DNA of 64,000 nucleotides. Origin: Lacinutrix sp. 5H-3-7-4 (GTDB lineage: Bacteria > Bacteroidota > Bacteroidia > Flavobacteriales > Flavobacteriaceae). The notes under the pieces were generated by a model. That model saw nothing but the letters and a program-made list of their open reading frames with translations. It did not search any database and was not told the DNA's origin. The stretch lies in the NCBI RefSeq assembly GCF_000211855.2, contig NC_015638.1:2515001-2579000 (forward strand), written 5' to 3'. Shown one piece after another: positions 8,131 through 16,982 of the stretch; position 1 is the first letter of the stretch; each line of letters begins with the position of its first letter. The position numbers and the translations under genes are program-made.

Positions 8131-9897
8131 CTAGTTAAGTTTAATAATAGTACCTTCTACTGCCGTAGTACCAGACGAACTTACTGTTGCTTTAGCTGTT
8201 CCTGTTATAGCAACATCTGTAGAGTCTACAGTAACTTGAGTTGCACCATTAACAGCCACTTTTTTTCCTGCTATTATACTGGCTTCTTCTCCACTAGAAA
8301 CAGAGTAAGTTTTACCGCTAGTTTGTGATATAGAAGTGCCAGCATCTGTAGATACTGCATCTGCACTTGTAGAAACAGATTCTGGTCCTGTTACAGATAC
8401 ATTGCTAACGGCAGTTATTTGAATATTCCCACTACCATCTAAAACTATAGAACTACCTGCTTTATCTTGTATGGTAATACTACCATCTTCATCGTTTAAT
8501 TTAAAAAATGAACCACTTCTTGTTTTAAGCATTTTAATGTGGTTATTTTCATTAGCGCTGCCGTCTGGCGGAATAGATTGTGAGTTATAAACGCCACCCA
8601 TTACAAAAGGCGCTTCGGCATTACCACCTTCAAAGTCTACAAGGACTTCGTCATCTACTTCTGGTATAAAGAAAAATCCTTGACCTTGTGATGCGCTTGG
8701 TGAAATACTTCTAATCCATGGTGTTGTTAAACCGTCTGGTTTTTGCCATGGAAATTGAACTTTTACGCGTCCCATGCCTTCTGGATCATGATTTTCTATA
8801 ACCTTTGCGGTTTGGCTGTGTGCCATTGGGAACGCGTTAATTTTTGTTTTTGGGTATACATCTACGTTTGTAGATGCGGCTTCAAAATAATTTTCGTATT
8901 CTCCATTGCTAGAGTAGGAGTGTATTACTTTGGTAACCCTATATGTGCTTTCTGATATTTTTATTGTTGATGCGAGCATAACACCAGGATTGTCTGATGT
9001 TCCTGATACTACTACTTGATTGCTCTGTAAAGATTGTTGTTGTAAATCGGCATATTTATCTAAACGGCTTTTTGATTTTGAATCGTCTGATATGTTTAGC
9101 CAAATTCTAGTTGGTTTTGTATAAATATCTTTAGAACTGTCGTTAACCACAGTAAAATGACCTTCGCTAGCGCTAGTTGTAGCAGAGGATTCTGCTTCAT
9201 GAATATCGTTAGCAATATAATCGTTGGTAAAATATTTAAAATTTTGTGCTACAGGTTTTAAAGAGGTACTATAGTCTTGTAAGTCTCTTCCTAGTTTAAG
9301 TTCTGTTTCTTCGGTATTGGTATCTATTCCAAAAACTAATTCTTCACCATTATAATACATCCATTCACCATTTCTAGCTGCCATACGTTGTGCAAAAGCA
9401 AAACAACTTTCATTGTATTGTACGGTATATATTAAAGGTTCTGTTAGTTTAGAATTTTTTGTATTTATTTTTAATTTTGAGGTGTCGTAACTACTAAAAT
9501 TATCTTCTATAATATCTACAAAACTCATATCATTAAAAGAGGTATGGTGTGGACCATCGTCTGATATTATGGTTGTACTTTTTGCTTCAATGGCAACTAA
9601 GTTACCATCTGTTCCATATAAGCCTTTGTTATGGTTTAAGCTTGTAATTATACCTTTAAATTTTAGTGTACCGTGAAAATCTATATCTGCAAAAGATTTA
9701 GTTTCTACAGTAATTATAGCAGCTAATAAATCGTGAATTTCTATATTGTTGTTGTTGCAAAAAAAATCGATAGTTTCTTGCAGGCAGGTTAAATTTAATA
9801 TGTGATGACCGCCAATTTCCTGATGTAAACTACAACTATTATAGTATGGAAGTTGATTTCCGTTTATGTGAATATAAGTTGTAGATAAAATTGCCAT
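8131..9897 (-). CDS. tssI: VgrG spike protein (first copy)
   Basis: This 588-residue protein is the trimeric tip of the T6SS needle. The N-terminal 350 residues match the gp27-like part of VgrG. Residues about 365-440 form the gp5-type OB fold, with GRVKVQFPWQKPDGLTTPW and a GFFFIPEVDDEVLVDFEGG stretch. The C-terminal 120 residues are Ser/Thr/Val repeats typical of the beta-helix needle. No extra effector domain is fused. It is about 600 residues like the second copy (19428-21233) and shares the gp27/OB part with it, but the C-termini differ, which fits carriage of different cargo. Confidence 0.95.
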   Translation of the reverse strand: MAILSTTYIHINGNQLPYYNSCSLHQEIGGHHILNLTCLQETIDFFCNNNNIEIHDLLAAIITVETKSFADIDFHGTLKFKGIITSLNHNKGLYGTDGNLVAIEAKSTTIISDDGPHHTSFNDMSFVDIIEDNFSSYDTSKLKINTKNSKLTEPLIYTVQYNESCFAFAQRMAARNGEWMYYNGEELVFGIDTNTEETELKLGRDLQDYSTSLKPVAQNFKYFTNDYIANDIHEAESSATTSASEGHFTVVNDSSKDIYTKPTRIWLNISDDSKSKSRLDKYADLQQQSLQSNQVVVSGTSDNPGVMLASTIKISESTYRVTKVIHSYSSNGEYENYFEAASTNVDVYPKTKINAFPMAHSQTAKVIENHDPEGMGRVKVQFPWQKPDGLTTPWIRSISPSASQGQGFFFIPEVDDEVLVDFEGGNAEAPFVMGGVYNSQSIPPDGSANENNHIKMLKTRSGSFFKLNDEDGSITIQDKAGSSIVLDGSGNIQITAVSNVSVTGPESVSTSADAVSTDAGTSISQTSGKTYSVSSGEEASIIAGKKVAVNGATQVTVDSTDVAITGTAKATVSSSGTTAVEGTIIKLN

Positions 9898-9917
9898 GAC
9901 TAGATAATTTTAATTTA

Positions 9918-10316
9918 TTATAAATTTTTTATAGATGGGTTTATATATAAAGTATCGTCTAATTCTAATGTTTCTACAGTTAGAACTAAATTAGTAATCA
10001 TTGGGTTTGCACTGTTACTTTGAAATACTTCATTATAATTAACACAAAAAGCACCAGTAAACTTTAAGGTTCTGGAGCTTGCCATAGCGTCTCTTTTATA
10101 AAACACAATTTCACCATCTTTTTGCTCGTAACTATTAACACTCCAGCCAAAAAAACCAGAATTTTCTGCAGATTCTATAGATATGTGAATATGATTTATT
10201 ATTGCTAAACCTGTAGGTCTTGCAGAGCCATGGTTAACTTGTTGGTTAACATCAAAAGAAAATGATAAGACATTAAATTCTTGATCATCTATGGTTAATT
10301 TTGCTAAAAAAGACAT
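9918..10316 (-). CDS. tssD: Divergent Hcp-like (TssD) paralogue
   Basis: A 132-residue protein with the Hcp/TssD pattern of Bacteroidota T6SS: MSFLAKLTIDDQEFNVLSFS start, then a RPTG turn and a FYKRDA segment equivalent to FLKRDTDAKA in the main copies. It is clearly more divergent than the two Hcps at 10420-10806 and 21493-21879, which resemble each other closely. It lies 20 bases upstream of vgrG. It may form a special ring next to VgrG or help load the Rhs effector. That role is inference. Confidence 0.8.
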   Translation of the reverse strand: MSFLAKLTIDDQEFNVLSFSFDVNQQVNHGSARPTGLAIINHIHISIESAENSGFFGWSVNSYEQKDGEIVFYKRDAMASSRTLKFTGAFCVNYNEVFQSNSANPMITNLVLTVETLELDDTLYINPSIKNL

Positions 10317-10355
10317 GATTATATAGAGTTAACTTTAATTAATAGAGAAGTAATA

Positions 10356-10389
10356 ATCTAAGGAGTGATTGGTTATACACTCCTTAGAT
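10356..10389 (-). terminator. Strong hairpin after the first hcp gene
   Basis: A perfect 12-base inverted repeat (ATCTAAGGAGTG at 10356-10367, CACTCCTTAGAT at 10378-10389) with a 10-base loop, just past the hcp stop. The second hcp gene is followed by a similar perfect stem. Such a hairpin would yield abundant hcp mRNA with limited read-through into vgrG. The U-tract is weak, so mRNA 3'-end protection is an alternative role. Confidence 0.65.
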
Positions 10390-10419
10390 ATATTATATAT
10401 TATAAAAAGGTTTAAAAAA

Positions 10420-10806
10420 TTAAACCCATTCGTTAACGTGCTCGCCGTTACCCATTTTTAAGGTTTTAGCAGAGATTACAATAGTTTCAGCCATTGGGTT
10501 GTCTCCTTTATGATCAAATTCTTCAGAATATTGTACAGCATAACCTTCTTTAAATTCTAATTCTTTGGCTTTAGCGTCTGTATCTCTTTTTAAGAATGTG
10601 ATAGTACCATCTTTACGCTCAAAGTTGTTAAACATCCAATCTGATAATGTAGTGTCTGCAGTAGACTCTACAGTAACTTCAAATTGTCCGCCTCTTGTGA
10701 TTGATGATGGACGTCCTGTTGCATCAACTTCTTGATGTAATTTGTAGCGGCAGTTTAATACGTTGTACTCTTTTCCTCCTACAGTTAATTTTGCTTTAAA
10801 TGACAT
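10420..10806 (-). CDS. tssD: Hcp tube protein (TssD), first main copy
   Basis: The 128-residue protein builds the hexameric inner tube of the T6SS. It has the typical Bacteroidota TssD sequence: LTVGGKEYNVLNCRYKLHQE, a GRPSSITRGG turn, WMFNNFERKDG and the ending GNGEHVNEWV. It is very close to the copy at 21493-21879. It begins about 150 bases downstream of tssN and is followed by a strong hairpin, so it likely has its own abundant transcript. Confidence 0.95.
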   Translation of the reverse strand: MSFKAKLTVGGKEYNVLNCRYKLHQEVDATGRPSSITRGGQFEVTVESTADTTLSDWMFNNFERKDGTITFLKRDTDAKAKELEFKEGYAVQYSEEFDHKGDNPMAETIVISAKTLKMGNGEHVNEWV

Positions 10807-10958
10807 AATAATTGAGATTTGATTAATTTTCGATTTTAAAAAATTAAAGATTTGACTTAATTTACTTTTTAATGTTATATAAAATTAAAGGTTAACATGT
10901 AACGCTTTATTGCTTTTAAACTATTGGGTTTTATTTGTCTTAAATTTGGTGCCTTTTT

Positions 10959-11834
10959 TTAGTCGTTTACTCTTTGGCAAACAATTACATCATTTTCTTT
11001 TACATTATTGTGGCTTACAGTTTTATTGTAATCTATATGTTTTAAATTACCTAACCAATTTGGTTTGAAAAAAAAGATCCACTGTTGAGGTTGCATTGTT
11101 GCAGGATTTAAATATTCTATTTTACTTTCTGGATGACGCTCATTATAATCGTTTATAAAGAAGTAGAATAGTTTACCAAAATCCATATTTTCTGGTGCTT
11201 TAATTCTAAAGTTTGTAATGTCTTTATCGTCGTTGTTTTTTTGAAATTCGAAACTAATAACAGCAGGATTGGTAAGCTCGTTTTTTGTAGGCTCTTTTAT
11301 ACTGTTATCTAAAGGGTATATCCATTTGTTATATACTGAAACAGGAATATTATATGCGAATTTGTATAGTTTATTGAATAAAAATGGAATTAAAAACACA
11401 ATACTTGCTCCAAGAAATGTGAAACTAAATGAAGGTCTAAAACGGTTTACAACATTTAAATAGACAATTAAACCTAAGCATAAAACTATTATAGTAAATA
11501 AAAGTTCGTGAAAAATACCTGATTTGTCTTTAGTTAGGTCTGGAAAGAATTTATCTATTACATATATATGTAAAATACCTAATATTAAAAATATAATTTG
11601 AATACCAATAAAACTATTTAACGGTGTATCGTTTAAAACAAAACTAGAACTAAGTAAACCTGTTAAAGCAAAAGTTACAATTATAAAAAGTAAATAAAGA
11701 ATTCCTGCTTTTTTGTTTTTTGCAAATACGGTTCTTATTTTTTTCATTAAGCCCATAATAATAGAGCTGATAAAAAATAAGCCTAAACTTACTTTAAACA
11801 TGTTTCCGTTCATTATGTTAGTTACTGTATTCAT
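10959..11834 (-). CDS. tssN: TssN, membrane component of Bacteroidota T6SS
   Basis: A 291-residue protein with about five hydrophobic helices in the first 170 residues, then a soluble C-terminal domain that includes FYFFINDYNERHPE and MQPQQWIFFFKPNW. This is the layout of TssN, which replaces the TssJ-L-M membrane complex subunits in subtype iii systems together with TssO, TssP, TssQ and TssR. It lies upstream of hcp on the same strand. The family is recognised from topology and the C-terminal aromatic motif. Confidence 0.85.
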   Translation of the reverse strand: MNTVTNIMNGNMFKVSLGLFFISSIIMGLMKKIRTVFAKNKKAGILYLLFIIVTFALTGLLSSSFVLNDTPLNSFIGIQIIFLILGILHIYVIDKFFPDLTKDKSGIFHELLFTIIVLCLGLIVYLNVVNRFRPSFSFTFLGASIVFLIPFLFNKLYKFAYNIPVSVYNKWIYPLDNSIKEPTKNELTNPAVISFEFQKNNDDKDITNFRIKAPENMDFGKLFYFFINDYNERHPESKIEYLNPATMQPQQWIFFFKPNWLGNLKHIDYNKTVSHNNVKENDVIVCQRVND

Positions 11835-12316
11835 TCTTCATATTTTATAAAAATTTAATAAATGACCGTTTTGTATTTAATATTAACAAAATTGAAAGGT
11901 TAACTTTTTATTTTGTTTTTTATTTAAAACAGGTTTTTATTCACTATAATAATATAGATACAAAAACTAGAATGCTAAAAAATTGACTTGACCAGAAATA
12001 AACTTACAGGAACAAACTTATAGGTTTAGAAAAAAGATGGTTTAGAGCAATATTGTGGTTAGCGTAAACTTGTTTTATTTGGTTTATATATTAAATACGT
12101 TCAATTTTACGTTTTGGATTTTTAAAATTTAATTTTTTTTTATGTTAATGTTTTATTTACAAATAATTGAAATACAGACTAAAGTTAAAAAAAAATGTGA
12201 ATTGGTACTTGTTATTTATATTAAGTTTTTGTGTTTTTTTTAACTTTATAATTCAAACTTGCTACATCATCAAGTATAGTAATACATTTGGTGAAATATT
12301 TTTTTTTAAACTAGTT
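11835..12316. other. AT-rich intergenic region between effector arrays
   Basis: About 480 bases of very AT-rich sequence upstream of tssN and downstream of the broken lipoprotein gene. A plus-strand frame from a TTG at 12167 runs into the downstream gene and is low-complexity, so I do not count it. It probably holds the tssN promoter, but I could not fix a box. Confidence 0.5.
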
Positions 12317-13324
12317 TTAACCTTCAAAATCTTTACAATCTGCAATCTTAAAATTAGACTTATCTAAAGTGAAATATTTATTTATACGTTGGCCAATAAA
12401 TTTTTTAGGGAAATTACCTGTTATACTAAATTTATATATAAATAAATCTTTATCTATTAAATTGAAAGCTAGTATTAGCTTTTTTTGATTTAATTGATTT
12501 TCTAAAATTAATTGGGTTTGGTTTTCAATTGCTTCAATATTTTTGATAGTATACTTATAAACATTTTCGATGTTAGAAGGATTATTGTTTTCGCTACAGT
12601 AATTATAAACATAGAAGGTGTTTGTTTTGCTATCTATATAAAATGAAGGCGCATTACACATGCATTGCGAAATATCATCTATAAAATAACTGTTTTCTGA
12701 AGCCGTTAGTCCTACAAGTGTTTTATTAAATAGATTATTTTGTTTAGTAGCTACAGTTTTAGTTGTTTCTTCTTTTTGTTTTAATACTTTATTTTTAAAC
12801 AAAATAAGAGAAGCTTTTTGTTCTATAATAAAATAATTATTGGCAATAATAGCTTTATTAAATAAAGGTTTTTAAATAGAAGTTTTTATGTGAGCGTTTT
12901 TATTTGTGATGGCAAGAATACTATCTGGAAAAGGAGTGTTTAATTTTTCTTTGAAAATAGCTTGATAATAATTTTTAAAATATTGCTGTTTAAAAAACTT
13001 ATTTGATGGAATCTTATTAATATAAAGTTCTTCTTTACCAAGATTATTAATAGTAATTGTATTATTTACTATTTTGAAAGATAGTTCTCGATAAATATTT
13101 TCTACAGTTTTTATGTTATCATCCTTTTGGCTTCCTATTGGGTAAACAGAAAAAAAGTGCCATGAATTATCATTGTTAGCATTTATTTTTTTTGTTTCTA
13201 TAATTTTTGACACCAAAATTGCTTCAGTAGTTTTTAAACTAGAGGTTTCAGTATTAGTCTTGTTTTTACATCCTGTAAAAAATAATACTAGAATTAATAT
13301 GTGTAATTTAAAGTGTTGATTCAT
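12317..13324 (-). pseudogene. Lipoprotein gene split by an in-frame stop
   Basis: The frame starts at 13324 with a lipoprotein signal (LILVLFFTGCKN) and meets a TAA at 12872-12874 after 150 residues. The same frame then stays open to 12317 with no ATG near its beginning; only a TTG at 12802 is available. Ignoring the stop gives 335 codons, almost the length of the neighbouring lipoprotein (333 residues). The simplest reading is one lipoprotein gene inactivated by a nonsense change. Two separate genes or a sequencing error are alternatives. It lies downstream of the peptidoglycan-hydrolase effector, so it may be a former immunity protein. Confidence 0.65.
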
Positions 13325-13355
13325 AATAATATTATCAAATCTTTAAAACCTCTAT

Positions 13356-14357
13356 TTAAAGTTCTTTTCTTTTAATTAGATATTTATCGTTTGGTGGATT
13401 TAACATATAAATATCGTGACCTGAGATATAAAAATTATTTTTTTTGTCTTTGGTTATATAGTATTTGTTTTTTTTACTTTCCAAGTTAAATATTAAACTG
13501 TCCTTTCCTGTTTTTAAAATTTGGCCGTGATTAAATATAGGTTGGTTATTGTCTAAAGTGGTAGTTAAAACTATATTATCTTCAACTTTTATATTAAAAA
13601 AAATAGAATGTACTTCGTCCATTTTTGCAATATTTTCGATACTAAAGGAGTATATTCCTTTCCATAAAGCATTAGTATTTGAAATAGTTTTAAGATTAAA
13701 ACTTTTCTCTATTTTAAGTATTTCTTTTGCAATATCTTCGTTGTCAACTGGTGTTTTATATTCATCATTAAGAATTAAATAATTTTTTCCTTCTAAAGCC
13801 ACAAAATAATCTTGATCAATTTTTAATAGTTGCTTATTATAACTTTTGTTTTTATCTATAAAATTATAATAATCATCAGTCGAAGTTGTTTTATACTCAC
13901 TAATATTCACTTTTTTATTTACTATTGAAATTGTATTTATTATTTCAGTTTCATCACTTATTGAAGGTAGTATAATTTTATAATTTTCATTATTCAACTT
14001 AAATACTTGAATCTGGTTAACATTAAAAAAATCTATTTGATGATTTGTAAAAAAAGTGTTTTTTAAGACTTCTTTGTTTTTAGAGACTATTGAATAGATA
14101 TTTAAATCTATAGCAAAAAACTCTATTTTAATATCTTCAAATTTTAAATTGTAATAGAATGGGAGTGAACTTGAATTGTTTTTTATTAAACTATGTTCAA
14201 TTTGCTTTAACCTTAAAGTGTCTTTAGCAGCAATAGGATTTGAAATAGAGGCGTTAGTATCTACTTCAATATTATTTTTTGATAAATTTTTAGTTTCATT
14301 CTTACAACTAAAAGCTACAAGAATTAATATAAGCACTATAATTTTTTTAATTAACAT
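13356..14357 (-). CDS. Lipoprotein of unknown function, candidate periplasmic immunity protein
   Basis: A 333-residue protein with a signal sequence and lipobox (LILVAFSCKN), which predicts lipid attachment at Cys18. The rest is soluble and rich in Asn, Lys and Ile without a recognised domain. It starts 5 bases after the stop of the effector at 14363-16594. An effector that cuts peptidoglycan must be neutralised in the periplasm, where a lipoprotein would sit, so immunity is a reasonable inference. The next gene encodes another lipoprotein but is broken. Confidence 0.65.
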   Translation of the reverse strand: MLIKKIIVLILILVAFSCKNETKNLSKNNIEVDTNASISNPIAAKDTLRLKQIEHSLIKNNSSSLPFYYNLKFEDIKIEFFAIDLNIYSIVSKNKEVLKNTFFTNHQIDFFNVNQIQVFKLNNENYKIILPSISDETEIINTISIVNKKVNISEYKTTSTDDYYNFIDKNKSYNKQLLKIDQDYFVALEGKNYLILNDEYKTPVDNEDIAKEILKIEKSFNLKTISNTNALWKGIYSFSIENIAKMDEVHSIFFNIKVEDNIVLTTTLDNNQPIFNHGQILKTGKDSLIFNLESKKNKYYITKDKKNNFYISGHDIYMLNPPNDKYLIKRKEL

Positions 14358-14362
14358 ATTAT

Positions 14363-16594
14363 TTATCCGGTTTGACTTGTTTGACTAGGTGTTTTATTAA
14401 TACTCGAACTTAGCTCTGTGATGGTATATGGGTCTATTCTCCCACCTGTTTTAGAATTACTTGTTCTTAATTCAAAATGTAAGTGTGCCATTTTTGCAAT
14501 TTGATTACTTGCATTACCAGTTTGTCCGGTTTGCCCAATTACATCTCCAGCTTTAACAAGATCTCCTTCATTTACAGATACTGATGATAAATGCGCGTAA
14601 AAGAAATAGTAAGTTGTTCCATTATAATCTGCTTTAATATTTAAACAATTACCATAACTACTTGAGGTATATTTTAGGGAAACCTCACCGTCTAAACAGG
14701 CAAAGGTGTCTGTGCCAACTGGAGCATAAAGGTCTAAGCCATCATGCAATTTTGTATTATTATTACGAACATATCCATAATCGCTGCTTGTTGGTGCCCA
14801 TCTTGTTGCAGAATACCAGCCTCTAAGATCCATAGTGCTTAATGGGTCTACCCAAGATTTATCGCAATCGCAATCATTTTTATGTGTTTTCCCATCTTCA
14901 TACCACTCATTTATTTCTCTCTCAATTTCCCAAATATAGGTTTTACCTGTTGTATTTGTTGCACTATCTGTATCTTCATGAAAAAAGGCAGGATTTTGCC
15001 TATAAGCACTTCGATTATAATTACTAGTTGAAGCAGCATCAAACACAATATAATTAGGGTTTGTACCATTGCCAGAAGCTGCTGGATATAATACAGATAA
15101 ATATACATCTGTAAGTGTTGTTAATCTAGACTTATATCTTAAAAAATAACTTTCTACATATTCTAATTGTTGTAAAACAGTCATTTCTCTTAGGCTTGTA
15201 GTTGTAGTCCCTAAATCTGAGGCTGCTGCATCTCCAAATTGTATTAAACCAGTATAACCTAAACTGTTAGTTATAGAAGGATCAAAAGTTCCGCCAGTTT
15301 CTAATGCCATTACAGCCATTAACCAATTTGCTCCCATAGCGCTATCGTCTCCTAATTCTAGATTTTCAGCCATTGAAACTACTTTTTTACGTTCTTCGCA
15401 ACTAAATTTATTTCCCCAAACTAGAATTGCACAATTTTCTATTTCAAAATAAGAGTTATCGTCTTCGTTTAAAAACTCTTCTTGATGGCATTCTTCATCA
15501 CCATCGCAAGATACTTTTAAATACAAATATTCTGTTTGTGCTCCTTTTTTGTATTTAGGTATATTCTCTAAAACAGCGTATGATGAGCCTACGGTTAAAA
15601 GTGCAATAATGTCATCTTTTTTTACAATGTGGTTTGGTGCTAAAGCAGTATTGCTTCTAGTTTCTATAGTGCTAGCAATAGTGGTTTTTTCTGCTTCGCT
15701 TTCCACAGTAAACTCATTTGTTGCTGTATAGGAATGTGTGCCATCTTGTACGCCTCCTTTTAATTTTTCTTCCCAAGTTTCCAAATCTTCGTTTTGTTTT
15801 GGTCTTAGTTTTATTTTTATTGCTGCAAAACCATCATCATTGAATGTGGTTTTAAGCTCTGTGAATTCTTGAGCATCATCATTATTTTCTTTTGCTTCAA
15901 TTACATTTAATGGAGCGTCTTTTTCAACCAATAATTCTTCTTTTTCATGTATGGTAATTGTTGCTTCTTTGCCTAACAAATTAAAAGATTTTGCTATAAC
16001 AAAAACTTCTGAGGATAAACCTGAAAATTCAATTTTCACGTAATCTTTTTTTAGTTTATGTAGCTCGAAAGTTATTACTTCATCTTTACTATATGAATCG
16101 TTTGTTAGAATAGATATTATACTTTCTTCTTTAGCATATTTTTTATCATTTTCTAATGTAGGATTTATATTAGTTACTATTATTGAAGCTATATTGGCTC
16201 TATTTTGATCGGTTATTGCGTTGTCGTTTTTAAAAGTATATTCTCCATTTCCAGCGCTATCGTTAGACTTAACATATTCTTCTTTTGCAAAATAAGCATC
16301 ATGAATACCGTCTTCTATAGCGTTATTTGCTGGGCTAGAATAGTTTTCTGGAGTTGGAGTTTCGGGTGTTGTTGGCTCAGCAGTGCCTTCTCCAGTTGCA
16401 CCTTCCATAACATCGTCTTGAGGTATTGGTGTAGTTTCTACAGGTTGTGTGCTAGGAGCTTGTGTAGGAGTAGAAGGAGCAGAAGTTGGTGCAGTAGGAG
16501 TTGATGCCGGTGGAGTTGGTGATAATGGTGACGAAGCCACTGTATATGCTACTACGGCGACTGCGACTATTGCTAAAACTACTAAAAATATCAT
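14363..16594 (-). CDS. T6SS peptidoglycan-degrading effector with lysozyme-like and M23 domains
   Basis: A 743-residue protein. An N-terminal hydrophobic helix (residues 1-22) leads into a Pro/Thr-rich linker (about 25-85). Uncharacterised regions fill about 85-400. A lytic-transglycosylase-like domain follows at about 415-520 (GANWLMAVMALETGG with Glu as candidate catalytic acid, then GLIQFG). A C-terminal M23 endopeptidase domain (about 600-735) has the zinc ligands of HDGLD and HLHFE plus a YAHLS histidine. Together they would cut both glycan strands and stem peptides. It sits in a VgrG/PAAR array with small membrane-anchored and lipoprotein neighbours, as an effector would. A structural role in T6SS passage through the host's own wall is the alternative. 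Confidence 0.8.
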   Translation of the reverse strand: MIFLVVLAIVAVAVVAYTVASSPLSPTPPASTPTAPTSAPSTPTQAPSTQPVETTPIPQDDVMEGATGEGTAEPTTPETPTPENYSSPANNAIEDGIHDAYFAKEEYVKSNDSAGNGEYTFKNDNAITDQNRANIASIIVTNINPTLENDKKYAKEESIISILTNDSYSKDEVITFELHKLKKDYVKIEFSGLSSEVFVIAKSFNLLGKEATITIHEKEELLVEKDAPLNVIEAKENNDDAQEFTELKTTFNDDGFAAIKIKLRPKQNEDLETWEEKLKGGVQDGTHSYTATNEFTVESEAEKTTIASTIETRSNTALAPNHIVKKDDIIALLTVGSSYAVLENIPKYKKGAQTEYLYLKVSCDGDEECHQEEFLNEDDNSYFEIENCAILVWGNKFSCEERKKVVSMAENLELGDDSAMGANWLMAVMALETGGTFDPSITNSLGYTGLIQFGDAAASDLGTTTTSLREMTVLQQLEYVESYFLRYKSRLTTLTDVYLSVLYPAASGNGTNPNYIVFDAASTSNYNRSAYRQNPAFFHEDTDSATNTTGKTYIWEIEREINEWYEDGKTHKNDCDCDKSWVDPLSTMDLRGWYSATRWAPTSSDYGYVRNNNTKLHDGLDLYAPVGTDTFACLDGEVSLKYTSSSYGNCLNIKADYNGTTYYFFYAHLSSVSVNEGDLVKAGDVIGQTGQTGNASNQIAKMAHLHFELRTSNSKTGGRIDPYTITELSSSINKTPSQTSQTG

Positions 16595-16613
16595 CTCTAT
16601 TTTATTTAATTAA

Positions 16614-16982
16614 TTATTGGCAACTGTAGGTTTTACTTTTTAAATTAATGCTATTAAATTTTGTAAAAAAGACTTTGTCATTTTCTAGCTCCCAGAATAC
16701 TTTTAAATCTCCAATTACAAATCGACATGGAGATATAATACTTGGTTTGGCTATAACTTCTTTTTTATTGTTTTTTAATACTACGTAAGCTTTTTTAAAG
16801 TTGTTTTGATTTGAAAATCCTGAGTGCTTAAAATCGCTTTGCACATAAACATCTAAAAAATACTCGTTATTTGGACTCGTAATAGTTTTTGAGAACTGGT
16901 ATTTAGGTTTTAATAAAAAGTAGGCTAAAATTCCAATTATTAAAAGGGTTGGTAGAATTATATATGTCATTTTAGATTTCAT
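16614..16982 (-). CDS. Membrane-anchored periplasmic small protein, candidate immunity
   Basis: A 122-residue protein with one N-terminal membrane anchor (about residues 6-25) and a predicted periplasmic beta-rich domain of about 95 residues containing two cysteines. It begins directly after the stop of the DUF6402 gene (TAA then ATG) and precedes the effector gene by 19 bases. Periplasmic location fits immunity against a wall-targeting effector. No family recognised. Confidence 0.6.
   Translation of the reverse strand: MKSKMTYIILPTLLIIGILAYFLLKPKYQFSKTITSPNNEYFLDVYVQSDFKHSGFSNQNNFKKAYVVLKNNKKEVIAKPSIISPCRFVIGDLKVFWELENDKVFFTKFNSINLKSKTYSCQ

Noticed and set aside
12167-12367. Plus-strand frame of 66 codons from a TTG
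   Set aside because: Low-complexity, AT-rich, no ATG, and it overlaps the 3' end of the lipoprotein gene on the other strand.
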